Assembly (NCBI GenBank): GCA_030533445.1
Contig: CM060082.1
Location: forward strand, 40,385,317-40,449,316
Origin: Cyprinodon diabolis
Taxonomy: Eukaryota > Chordata > Actinopteri > Cyprinodontiformes > Cyprinodontidae
Length of the DNA: 64,000 bases
Direction: 5' to 3'
The notes beneath the pieces were generated by a model, which saw nothing but the letters and a program-made list of their open reading frames with translations, had not been told where the DNA came from and did not search any database. The position numbers and the translations under genes are program-made. Each line of letters opens with the position of its first letter. Within the stretch, counting starts at the first letter, position 1. Shown here in pieces: positions 1 to 10,595 of this stretch.

Positions 1-170
1 CTTTACACTACATTCAGTCAGTCACATAATGATGGTGGTGAGCTGCATTGTAGCCACAGCAGCCCTGGGGCATGCTGACAGAATGAGGCTGCCTACAAAG
101 TAAAGTTGCCGCTAGATCATCTGACCACCATAAGCAAGCAGGACAAACTTTCTGCATCCTATTCAGTCAT
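1..170 (-). repeat. tRNA-derived SINE family 1, partial and diverged
   Basis: Positions 1-100 align with the tail half of the better copies at 12668-12986 and 20285-20601 (tttacactacattca, attgtagccacag, gccctgggg). The tRNA-like head is degraded beyond recognition and the tail runs off the window edge. Confidence 0.6.
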
Positions 171-769
171 TTCGCTCCCTAAAAGTTGGGATCCCCTCAA
201 TAGCCCTCAACTTCCCCACGACTAGAAACAAGAAAGTTAAAAGATGGCCACCTCAACTCCATGTCAGAAGAAGAAATTATATCAATACATCTAATTTTGA
301 AGAGAAAATCATCATTTCAGCCCAATGAGACTGCCTGAAAATCGGTTATTTGTGGGGCTGCAGCATTACTGAGAATGTTTTCTCTGCAAACACTTAGACT
401 TTTTGTCAAACCCTTTATCTTCATTTAAAAAAAAACCTAACTAAACTTTTTTTTTTTTTTTTATCTGCTCATGTATCTTATACTAATCAGTACCGATTCA
501 GTCAAAGATCTAAGTTTGTCAGAGAGACAATAGCTGTCTGCTCTCATTACTGGAAACCTACGAGGAACAGAGATAGAAAGAGCTTAGGACAAATACAGTA
601 AAAAAAAAATCATTATCAAACTTTATATTTAGAGAAAATGTATCTTACTTTCATCATTCAAAAATGGTATATTTTATTTTCATAGCTCACTTTGATTTTC
701 TCTCAGGTTCTGATTAAAACACCCAGAAATTAAAATTTCTGATGTTTTTAAAGGAGCCATGACACAGAG
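171..769. other. no feature recognised
   Basis: AT-rich intronic sequence with poly-T (about 446-462) and poly-A (600-609) runs; no coherent frame or repeat termini. Confidence 0.6.
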
Positions 770-947
770 TCCACCTTTTATCCACCTTACTTTTATCTTT
801 TTAAATATTTTATGTTTCTTGCGTTTCTTCTTTTATTTTTTATCTGTGATTTGTGAAATGTGAACCTGTGTGAAAGGTGTACTACTACTGCACGAAAATT
901 GCTCATACTGGGACAAATAAAAGCTACTGAACTGAACTGAACTGAAA
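770..947 (+). mobile_element. LINE 3' tail
   Basis: Nearly the same sequence as 62280-62445, which there follows an identifiable LINE C-terminal frame. Shared blocks: tatccaccttacttttatct, tatctgtgatttgtgaaatg, aaaattgc, ataaaagctactgaactg. It ends in (CTGAA)n, so this is a 5'-truncated insertion of the same LINE family. Confidence 0.7.
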
Positions 948-1181
948 TATTGCGAGCATTTATTTCTGCTAATCTTGATGATAATTGCTTACAGAAAAAA
1001 CAAATAATAAAGTTGATTAGGAATTGGAATATCACATTTGATAGAAATTTAATTAAAAGGCTTCTAAAAAAAATGACGTTAATCTGTATGTTTATTACGC
1101 ATTACTTGTTTGGGACTCATTTTGCATGAATTACTGCATCAGTGCAGCGTGGCATGGAGGCAATCAACCTGTGGTTCCGTT

Positions 1182-1883
1182 TAGGGATGCACGATATAAT
1201 CGGCCCCCTATCGGTATCGGCCTGTATCGGCCTTAAATCTGAATATCGGACATCGGCCACCCCACCGATATTTAACCCGATATTTGATCAGCTTCTGAGT
1301 TTCTAAAGTCTAAAAAAAAAAAAAAATACTACTTCTTCTTCTTCCTCAAAAACTTCTTTTTTACAGACTTAAAAACTTCTAAAGACGAGGGAAAAAATAT
1401 TGATACATTAAAATATCACAATATCTTCATATGCTGATATATTGCCATTTAAAAACACCATATCAATCTCTTTTACTAATGAGATATTGCTATATGTCAT
1501 CGTTATGCTACGAAATCCCCCGAAAATTCACGAAATTTTGCCATATTTTTATATGTTGATATATTGACGCGGTATCGATCTATTTTACTAACAAAATCTC
1601 AGTTCTCAGAGTTTGTAACAGAGCGATGAAATTTCACGAGATTTTGAAAGTAAAATAGATCGATACCGCTTTTTTAAAAATCGATTTGATATCAGCATAT
1701 GAAAATATATTTGAGTATATTATTTTTCAAAGTGTCAGAAATGGATAACAAAACTGCTATTATCAATGACTACTTATTTTTGTCCAGCTTTAACATCGGT
1801 ATCTATATCGGTTGTCAGCTACATGAGTTTTAAAATATCGGCATATCGGATATCGGCCAAAATCCCAATATCGTGCATCCCTA
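1182..1883. mobile_element. hAT-like non-autonomous element, 702 bp
   Basis: Terminal inverted repeats TAGGGATGCACGATAT and its complement, flanked by a perfect 8-bp target duplication GTTCCGTT at 1174-1181 and 1884-1891. Subterminal regions are dense in tATCGGcc/ATATCGG motifs. No transposase frame inside. TIR start TAGGG and 8-bp duplication fit the hAT superfamily. Confidence 0.9.
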
Positions 1884-1976
1884 GTTCCGTTAGGAGGGAG
1901 TGGAACCACTGCTTGCTTTGCTAGCGGCCTTAAGGGTGTTTTTCATATTTAGCAGTTAGTCTACCAAATGCTGCCA

Positions 1977-2300
1977 CTAATGGGAGACTAGTGCAGTTTC
2001 CATTTCACTGAGCCGAGTCACATGTGAAGAGCTCCTCTCTGCTGCTGCTGATGAAATCTCTGATCCTCCACCCTGCTCTCTGACTCCTTTATCTGTTCTT
2101 CTACTGCAGGCGGCCATAAAAGGAGCGACTCCGGTTCCTTCATCCATCCTCATCAACATCACTGGAAGAAAACTGGTGAAATGAGCGAGTGAGGCTGCCA
2201 GTGTCTTCAGCGCTCCAACATACCACAGTCCCAGTAACATCTGCTGAGCTACTTGGTGCTCCACCACCTCCACTGACGGACTGACTGAGGAATCTCTCCT
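1977..2300 (-). other. exon-like open frame of unknown identity
   Basis: Below a good acceptor (CATTTTCTTTCAG, plus-strand 2301-2313) the minus strand is open for 107 codons to a TAG at 1977-1979. The peptide starts RRDSSVSPSVEVVEHQVAQQ, continues MLLGLWYVGALKTLAASLA and HFTSFLPVMLMRMDEG, and ends in a Ser/Ala-rich tail with TRLSEMETALVSH. I do not recognise the family. It has the look of a terminal coding exon (hydrophobic helix-like middle, low repeat content) and lies on the same strand as mpp7, inside what should be its intron. It could be a nested gene, a pseudogene, or chance. Confidence 0.3.
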
Positions 2301-2377
2301 CTGAAAGAAAATGCTTTCATTTACTATTCAGGACACTTTCCAAACTCTTGTCCATGATGCATTGATGTGTTTTAAAG

Positions 2378-2452
2378 TCATTCCCCATCTTTTAGCAAAA
2401 CTCCTGTCCCCACAGTGAGGCAGAGCTGCTGCTGGCAGATCAACAATATGTC
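2378..2452 (-). other. second exon-like open frame, unknown
   Basis: An acceptor-like CTTTTTTCTTCCACAG (above 2452) opens 24 codons, DILLICQQQLCLTVGTGVLL then KDGE, before TGA at 2378-2380. It sits 78 bp upstream of the exon-like frame at 1977-2300 on the same strand. There is no clear donor before the stop, so joining the two is not supported. Unrecognised. Confidence 0.15.
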
Positions 2453-2529
2453 CTGTGGAAGAAAAAAGCCACAGAAATAACAGAGAGAGTTTCCAGAAAC
2501 AACATGAGGTCATAAAAACCTGTGACACA

Positions 2530-3660
2530 GGTAAGGACAGATCCGACAGCGGTCCAGTGAGACCCGACTAGAACAACAACAGAGCTTCATCTTCCTCAGA
2601 CTGCTTCCAAAGTTCTGACTAATTTTTAAGCAATCATAAGCAAAAACAAAAAAAATCTAAATAAACTCACAGGGAACCAGGGATGAGAAGTCATAGTAGG
2701 TGAAATGTTTTTTAATCACTTTTCCCCAGTGAGAAGTTGGGCGGCACCATTTGAAGTTAAAGACATAATGGACATGCCCGGGGGTAGACCATAATTTAAA
2801 TACAATATGATATAAAATTGTTAAAATTATATTAAATTAAATATAATTTTATTATAGTAAAATATAACTGTTGTGCCATAAGCCATGATATTGAAATTGC
2901 ATATTGGTGGATAGCCGTCCAGACCCCCAGGCTGCAGCATCCTCTCTGCAGAACAGTTCTAGAGAAGCATCACAGGGACATGTGATGCTCCCTGCTGTGC
3001 TTAGTTACAAGCCTGTGCTCAGAACAAACGGTTTAATTCCTGTTGGGAAGTAAACAGAAAGGAAAGAGAAGAAGGTATGTAAGGGGCACTACTGATGACT
3101 CAACAGAACATATCCGAACACAAAAACGTCTTTATATAAACAAAACACTCCACAGAAACACAACAAATACCCACCCTGCTCTCCAGGTGAGTCAAAAAGA
3201 TTTCGTAGTTCTGAGTCGAAAGTTGCAGTTAGATAAAAAAAAATTAAAATAATACTTTTATTGACATTAAAAGTATGTCAATTATAACCCTCCACTGTGT
3301 TGAGTGAAATGATTCTAGAATGGTGTGCTCATTTAAAGTGGTAGGGAAGTCATATTTAAATTTCAAATAATTCTGGCTTAAACATATATATAAATGTACT
3401 CTTTATCATATTGTCCCAAAAATTTGAAAATTTTATTTTAAAAAATCCTGCCTTAAAATCTGTTTTTTTGTTTGTTTTTTTTTTGTTATCTTATGCAGGC
3501 CAGTTAGTTATATGTCAGCTTGAAAACCTAAATTCGGCCGATAATATATCAACGGTCATCTTATAATCAAATTTGTAATAGCATCTTGATTCATATGTCG
3601 CAGCTAATGTAAACAAAGGTAGAAATAACAAATCAGAATAATTTACTTTCCCATTGAGTT
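2530..3660. other. AT-rich intronic sequence
   Basis: Strongly AT-rich at 2790-2875 and 3230-3480, with a poly-T stretch near 3465-3485. No coding or repeat boundary recognised. Confidence 0.5.
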
Positions 3661-3662
3661 CC

Positions 3663-3955
3663 GTCCCAGTGTTCACTGGGATGGACGTCTGTGTCTTCAG
3701 CAGGCGTAGAGCTAACAGAACTGGCAGCGTTGCGAGGTAAGGGCTCAAAGATGTACGGCTGGAAGCCTTCTACACCAAACCGAGCTTCTGCCGCCCTGGC
3801 GTCCTCTTCCACAACGTCTTCGTCCCGCTTTCCTCCTCTAAATAAAAAATGTATGATGGAGGAGACTCATCCGCGACCTCCGACTCTAAACTCTCCTCCT
3901 CACCAATTTAGTGCTACTTGGTCCCAATGGAATTTCTCATTGGGAACCTGCTAGC
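3663..3955 (-). mobile_element. repeat with N-terminal frame of a TE-associated gene, copy 1
   Basis: Reverse complement aligns to 52040-52330. The shared minus-strand frame reads VVEEDARAAEARFGVEGFQP then YIFEPLPRNAASSVSSTPAE. An acidic stretch followed by FQPYxFEPL is, as I recall, the usual start of fish proteins carrying a P2X7-like zinc domain that are scattered with transposable elements; this is inference. The upstream side carries the palindrome-rich ttcccaatg / cattgggaac. One base is missing in the acidic stretch relative to copy 2, so the frame is broken. Confidence 0.5.
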
Positions 3956-6390
3956 AATAAGTTTGTTAGTGTTCTGTTAGGAGGCACTAATACATGAGGA
4001 GCATCTGACATGATCAACAGCATGAGAAACCATTCTTTAAGATTTAAGGATTAGGGAAACTAACTAGGTGTTCATTTGAGGTAGTAAAAATACAAGAAAC
4101 AAGAAGGGTAATGACATGGTACCTTAAATTTCTAAAACACGGTACCCCTGCAGGGAAACTCTTTATGTGTGCGAACTTAAGCTATTTGAGCCTTTGATTC
4201 CAGACACTTATAATCGATAGTTGGCAACAATGTATCAGAGAAAAGACAAAATGTATTTCTTTTATACTTTCTCCATATCCTGCAACTTTATGAAGAGGTA
4301 CCCCTCCTATTGTGTTTTTCAAAGGATTTAGGGAAGGTATCTAGTAATCTAGTTTAAGTAAAAATACAGTCCAAAACAGCATCTGAATTACTTATGGTTC
4401 ATCATAAATTTGGGAAGATGTATAATCTAGCTAGTACCAAACACATCAGATAAACGTGTCTGAACATGAGCTCGTTCAGAGAAAACAATCTCCAACTTTC
4501 CACTAGAGTTCAGGAATCTACAGCAGAAAGGATACCCATCATTAAAGGTCTGCAGCACTTTGTGAAGAACAACCTGGAGAGTCCACACCAATAATGCTGA
4601 CAAACAAGGAAGCAGGAGCTAAGCCTGTTAGCAGCTAACAGGAGAGGAGGGTATGGCAAACCAACTGACCACTAAATGAGGGATCTCAGTGCCTGATGAG
4701 TCCCACCTGAGGAAGGTGGAAACTGAACACTGATTTATATGGTTTATATATTATTTATTGGATTTTTCTGGAATGGGAACTTCAGCAGCAGAACAATGAG
4801 TGAGGAGGAGGAGTTTGCAGAAGTTTAGCTTCTGTGATCCGCATTCACTAAAAAGATCTTTTGTTTAAGCTATGATAGGCATCCACAGCAGAGCTCACAG
4901 TTCCTGTTTTGTTACTGAACTGATGACGACTCTGTAAAATGAGGTGAACTAATAAGGCTCCAGCCAAGCTGAGATATGCCGTCAGGACGTTAACAATTCA
5001 TCTAGAGGAAATTATCTGTTCATTGCGATAGGGGAGGGTCGGTAACCACAGACAATTCTTCATCAGGGTCTGGATGCTCTCTTCTCTCACTGGATGCTCT
5101 CTTCTTTGCCTCCAGAAAAAATTAGCAGGAAGTGATGAGTCATTATGAACGAGATGAATGCTTCCATGGTGGAAGTCTGTCAGCTTAACAAGTTGTGTAA
5201 TTTCTCTACTCTGTTTATCTTCTCAAACCCTCTAGGTTACAGATTTGTAGAACAACAGAAGGAACATTTAGAGCAGGTCTACCCAAAGTCGGCTATCAAG
5301 AGAAAACAGATGAGCTGAGGCAGGCAACCTCTAAAATAGGGGCTGAATTTGGGCAGGCCCGCTTTAGACGGTTGGTGTTGGGGCTTCAGAGAACCAGGAC
5401 AGATAAAGTTCTATTAACAATGATGCTGACATTAGCCAGGTTCTCCTGGATGTTGGTTCTGAATGCTGCTGTCTGCTGTAGATGGTTGCACTAATGTGTC
5501 ATTTTTCAGTCTGGATGTCTACATTGGGTGGGTTATCTGATGACTGCTTTATGTCTAAGTGCAGAGTAGAAAGCAGATGAAACAGAATCCTCCTCATCTG
5601 GACCAGAACAGTTTCCACTTCTGCTTCAAAATTAACAACCAGAGACACCAAAGGCAGCCTGGGCTCTCAGCCCTGAACAAGAAGAATGTGACTGTGAGGA
5701 GGTGGTAGAGGCCACATTTAACAAGATTATATTTGGTTCCTATCTTTTACCCAAAATGGTCTGAACATTTCAAAGTGAGAGCAAGTACTTGTATTTGTTA
5801 CCTTACAGGGACCGAATTCCTAGGAAAATACTACTTGTTGGAGCGGCCCAATTAGTCCCCCATAAGGAAAAGTTCTATTCTTGGGTTTGTGGTTAGCTTT
5901 AGGTCTAAGGTGTGAGTTCAGTCCAGGTTAGGCTTAGGGTAAGGGCCTGGGTTAGACTATACATATCAATGAAAGTCAATAAAAAGTCCCCATACAACAG
6001 GGTAACACAAAATAAGGGTCTGGGTTTGGGATATTACCAACTCAAGCCAACCGAGCATGCAGAGGACCACCTGCTGTGACCAGATTATTTATGTGTATGT
6101 ATATTGAGGTGTTAATGAGTTGCTCCAAAGTGTGAAAAACCCACTTGCAATTTTTTCTAGAGTTATGCATAATAACAAATGTCGAAAAATAGATGGATAT
6201 TGGCAAAAAGCTTTTCAACTGCACATGATAGCATCCAACAGACATAAAAAAATATACTTTTACTAACAAACAGAGGTACCAAAATTCTTCAAAAAAGAAT
6301 ATTGGAATCAAGCTAATAATAATACTAAAACATTATTGAACAATACATAAATAATTGAACATCACTGACCACACATTGGAGAAATGTATC
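3956..6390. other. intronic sequence without recognised genes
   Basis: Mixed composition. A short direct repeat ggatgctctcttct occurs twice at 5073-5105. A GTTAGG/TTAGGGT-like stretch at 5880-5960 resembles a common fish dispersed repeat but no ends are visible. Confidence 0.4.
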
Positions 6391-6563
6391 TCTGTATCTT
6401 AACCTATCCCCTTGGAGAGCAGTGGGCTGCCACCCTGCAGTGCCTGGGGAGCATTAGGGTCTTGCACAGGGACCCAGAAAGCAGGATATGGGTATCGAGC
6501 TGGGTATTTGCACCCTTCTAAGAGCACAAGCGCACTGCTCTAACCACTAGGCCACCACTCCCT
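6391..6563 (-). repeat. tRNA-derived SINE family 2, copy 1
   Basis: Reverse complement begins with gggagtggtggcctagtggtt, an A-box-like tRNA head, and continues to the shared body (cagcccactgctct, aggttaag). Same family as 44587-44862, 54850-54991 and 61698-61932. The B box is degraded in this copy. Confidence 0.7.
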
Positions 6564-6929
6564 TAAGCTAGAAGTCCTACTTAAGGTGCAGCCACCTCAA
6601 ACAGCACAGTTCTTGCTTGACAGCTCTAGTCAATTTCCTTAGAGTATTTTTTTTATTCATAAAATTTAATCCAGAATTATTGCTTTAGGTTACATTAACT
6701 TGCACATTGAGAATCAGATTCTACTGACTATGCAGCAAAACCTACTCACAATAATGATCATACTCTAGATCTTATGAAAACTCATAGCTTTCCTTTAAAT
6801 ATAAGTACATCAGTTGTTTGTGTCATCCTCATGGCTGTATAAGCATACTCTTTTACAGATAATATTCTATTAGTAATAACGTAGGTTTATACTTTGAGTA
6901 TGAATCTGAAGGTTAATGTATTTTCCTAC

Positions 6930-7048
6930 CTTCACAAGTGAGTGCAGGCCTCTCTCTCCAAACATGTCCTGCAGGAAGGTATTGTCCTCTGGTCGGCTGA
7001 CATGAGGCTGCAGCTGGGATGGCAGAGCAGCCAGCAGTGCATACAGAC
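6930..7048 (-). CDS. mpp7: mpp7 second coding exon, start of first L27 domain
   Basis: Internal exon of the MAGUK scaffold MPP7, a cell-junction and polarity adaptor (L27-L27-PDZ-SH3-GUK) that binds DLG1 and LIN7 through its L27 domains. The minus strand reads [17 protein letters not shown], then [22 protein letters not shown], closely following the vertebrate MPP7 N-terminus (GLYELLAALPAQLQPHV in my recollection of human MPP7) and less closely MPP3. A pyrimidine-rich acceptor ending TTCTCTGCAG lies just above 7048 and a donor GTAGGA just below 6930. Length is 119 bp: two bases completing the split Gly codon plus 39 codons, ending in phase 0. The next exon, expected to begin IHEKL, is not visible at lower coordinates, so it lies outside the window. 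Whether this is the a or b teleost paralogue cannot be told. Confidence 0.9.
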
Positions 7049-9231
7049 CTGCAGAGAAGGACACATATGCAAACCTTTGCTGTTTATTCATAAAATAAGA
7101 AGCTTTTTAAAGGACACATTTTCTGTAAGCATTCAAGTATACATGTAATCCATTAAACCCCAGCAGAAGCACATGTTTAGTCATATAGAAACTGTGTAGG
7201 GTCTTTTAAAGGGTGATACCAAGAACACCCCAAAACACATCACCCTCTCTCTGCTTCAGGTACCCTAGCAGAGCCTAACATTTAGACCATAAGCAAACCA
7301 CTTGAGGGTCCGGATAAAACATGACAAGAACAGCAGCAGCAGAACTCACGGAAAGTTATGTTTAAATGTTTTTTTCCAGGATCGTGGAATTGGTTCACAT
7401 TAGCATCATCCAAACTAGAATTCTGACTCTGGCATGGTTAACACTAAAATTACCAGGATTTTCTATTTCTCTCTCCCTCTACCGGAATGAATTGTCCAAC
7501 CCGTTTGTGCTGCACACTCCTGGCCCCTTCTGTTTCTAGTGCATTCTAACAATTGTCTTCACCATGATTGGTTAGAGTGATCCTAACTACTAGGACAGGG
7601 CAATTAATTAACTAACTAAAATCACTAACACAGTTTTAGCTAAAATTAATCACAATTTAAATTGATAACTTAATCCTATTGTTGCACAATTAAATTGGAG
7701 AAACCTCAGAATCTAACATACAAAAGTGGAACTCCGCTGTTTTAAATTGGTCTGTCAAAAACTGTACAAAAATGCTTCCTTTAACTTTGCTGTTATGCAA
7801 TTTTTTAAATAATGTGGAAATTTCCTCTCATATTTTGCTGGAAGCCCTGGAGCTCCTCCAGTGGCAGCTAATTCCTGCATTTTGGTCCAGTATCAGTGTG
7901 ACAGCAAGCAGCCGACTGGCTACCCACCAGGAAAATTGTCTGGAAGCCCTTAGAGGATCCACCGGCCCCCTCAGCTTCCAAACCTCCCTGTTGTCTCCAA
8001 CAAGCTGAGACCGACTGAAGACCAGATGCTCGGGATTCTTTTCCACCAGTACGAAACATTTTCTGTGTCTAAAGACGGAAAAGAAATATGCCAATGCAGC
8101 TACTTATCTCAACACTGAGGTAAAGCATGAAAGAAAAATCAGAATAGTGGCAACAGAAGACACAGATTCATTATACAGCCATCACCATTACTGCATGCAG
8201 TCAATGGGCTATTAGCATGTCTGCTAAAAGCTTTGTCCCATCCAATCATTTCCATGTGTTGTCTTTCAGCCTCCTCCTCAGCAGCTGTGCAAAACTGAAC
8301 CGTCCCCACTTTTAATTGCTGTGTGGGGACCGTAAACCTGGATAGAACCTGCAGGTCCAGCTTGGAATAACACTGTTAACTTTAATAGGTTTATTGAAAT
8401 ACAGATTTATTTTCCACAGGAGGCTAAAGCTAAAGGTTAGTCTAAGGTCTTCGAAAAAATAAGCATTTGTTTTACTGCGTAAATGTTACAAAATGCAGAC
8501 TCAAATACAACCGTTTTAAGCAGTAGTGGGGGTTTTTGTCCAGGTCTTGGAACACTGCACCTGCTCTTCACCCTTAGCGGGTCACTTTAGGGTTCACAGG
8601 AGTTTGCTCAATTGGTCCACAAGGATGCATACTGATTCTAGGGCTATTACCTAGGCTGCATTTGGTTTTTGCATTGCTGCTGTTATGCTACTTTCAGACC
8701 AAACGATTCGTGTTTCAAAACAGACGTCAAACACCTCAACCTGTATGCATTTTAAAGTCAGACACTTATATGTGGACAGGCGTGTCCCTGTTCTTTTTTT
8801 ATGCATTATGTGCCATAATGAGTGGGGGAAAAATACATTTTAAGATGCTTTTAAGGTAGAAATTACATCTCAAAACAAACAAAATCCCTGCAGTCGGTTT
8901 GTCAGGACTTTGTTTGTTCTTTTGTAGTTGTTCAGACCGGCAGAGCCAAGTATACACACTGGATTCCCCAGTAACAGCTACCTCAAAACCAGCCAGGAAC
9001 TTAGGGATTTCGCACTGCTGTTTGTATCAGCTGAAAGTGAATATAAAACCTTTATTTGGTATATATTTAGGTAATAAACTACCAAAATTTGAAATCAAAT
9101 ATTTTTCCTCATGTGTTCCTATATTTTTGAGTTAAACTGTTATAAAAACTGTTGTGCCACAGCTTATACCTTTATATCAGTTTATATCTTTATCATCTAT
9201 GAGGCGTACTAATGATCAAATAAATTTTACA
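7049..9231. other. mpp7 intron, no feature recognised
   Basis: Intronic sequence upstream of the L27 exon. An open minus-strand frame at 7828-8094 has no recognisable motif and overlaps a similar-length plus-strand frame, so I treat it as chance. Confidence 0.5.
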
Positions 9232-9300
9232 TTCAGTTTATTTATATAGCACCAATTCACAACACATGTCATCAGAGGCCCTGGAGGTGATGCAAAACCT
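9232..9300 (-). mobile_element. LINE/SINE 3' tail fragment
   Basis: The plus strand attcagtttatttatatagc followed by accaattcacaacacatgtc is the reverse complement of the common fish L2-type 3' tail ending in ctatataaataaactgaat. Only the tail is present. Confidence 0.5.
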
Positions 9301-9518
9301 ACAAAGGTGATCATGTATTTTAGCTGGCCCCAGAACGGCTTGGGATTTTCCCCATAGGAACAGGAGGTGGTGTCTGAGGAGAGGGAAGCCCTTCTGAAAC
9401 TGCTTCCTATACAACCCAGTGGGAATAAGGGGAAGATGACAGATTTATTTTAACAGCATGAAGGTCATGTATTGTTGCTACCATACAACTGTGCTAAATA
9501 AAGTCAGCTATCTGTGAT

Positions 9519-10593
9519 AAAAAAAAAAGTCACCACCAAAAAAAAAGGTCATTCACTCTAATACTTTGTTGGACGCCTTTAGCTGTCCAACAAAGTATTA
9601 GAACACATCCTAAAGATTCTCAATATGGTTGAGGTCTGGACTCTGTGGTGGCCAATCCATGTGTGAAAATGATGAGTCATGCTCCCTGAACCAGTCTTTC
9701 ACAATTTGAGCCCGATGAATCCTGGCATTGGTATCTTGGAATATGCCTGTGCCATCAGGGAAGAAAAAGTCCATTGGTGGAATAACCTGGTCATTCAGGA
9801 TATTCAGGTAGTCAGTTGACCTCATTCTTTGAGCACATACTGTTGCTGAACCTAGACCTGACCAACTGCAGCAACCCCAGATCATAACACCACCCCCACT
9901 AGGCTTGTACAGTAGGCACTAGGCATGGTGGGTGCATCACTTCACCTGCCTCTATTCTTACCCTGATTCACCCATCACTCTGGAACAGGGTAAATCTGGA
10001 CTCATCAGACCACAAGACCTTCTTCCATTGCTCCACAGTCCAATCTTTATGCTCCCTAGCCTTTTTTTCCCGGTTAGCCTCACTGATTAATGGTCCCAAT
10101 CCCTTGAGTTCCCTTCGCATTGTGCATGTGGAAATGCTCTTACTTTCAGTATTAAACATAGCCCTGAGTTCTACTGTTGTTTTTCTTCGATTTGATCTCA
10201 CCACACGTTTAAGTGATCACCGATGACAATCATTCAGGATTTTTTTCCGGCCACATTTCTTCCTTGAAGATGATGGGTCCCCACTATCCTTCCGGTTTTT
10301 AATAATGCGTTGGGCAGTTCTTAACCCAATTTTAGTAGTTTCTGCAATCTCTTTAGATGTTTTCTCTGCTTGATGCATGCCAATGATTTGACCCTTCTCA
10401 AACAGACTAACATCTTTTCCACGACCACGGGATGTGTCTTGTTTAGGAAATGAGTCATTGCACCAGTTGGGGTTAAATTAAACTGGTTGGCAGCTGAAAG
10501 ATAATCGCCCGTGCAGTAATTATCCAATAGGAGGTTCGTACCCATTTGTTTAGTTGAATCCAGGTGGCGACTTTTTTTTTTGGCCAGGCAGTG
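9519..10593 (-). mobile_element. Tc1-like DNA transposon, decayed
   Basis: The right end is intact: CACTGCCTGGCC then a poly-A run and GTCGCCACC (complement of 10593-10562), next to a TA at 10594-10595. The left end keeps only the poly-A and GTCACCACC at 9519-9537, having lost the outer bases. Minus-strand transposase fragments are 10545-10321 (N-terminal helix-turn-helix region), 10204-9968 (WSDESRF, first catalytic Asp) and 9885-9610 ([20 protein letters not shown] with the final Glu). Stops and frame changes separate them, so it is inactive. Confidence 0.9.
9558..9601. repeat. 17-bp perfect hairpin inside Tc1 left end
   Basis: ctaatactttgttggac at 9558-9574 is followed after 10 bases by its exact complement at 9585-9601. 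Confidence 0.95.
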
Positions 10594-10595
10594 TA

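Noticed and set aside
7828..8094. 88-codon minus-strand frame as a gene
   Set aside because: Another frame overlaps it on each strand, there is no motif, and splice context is absent.
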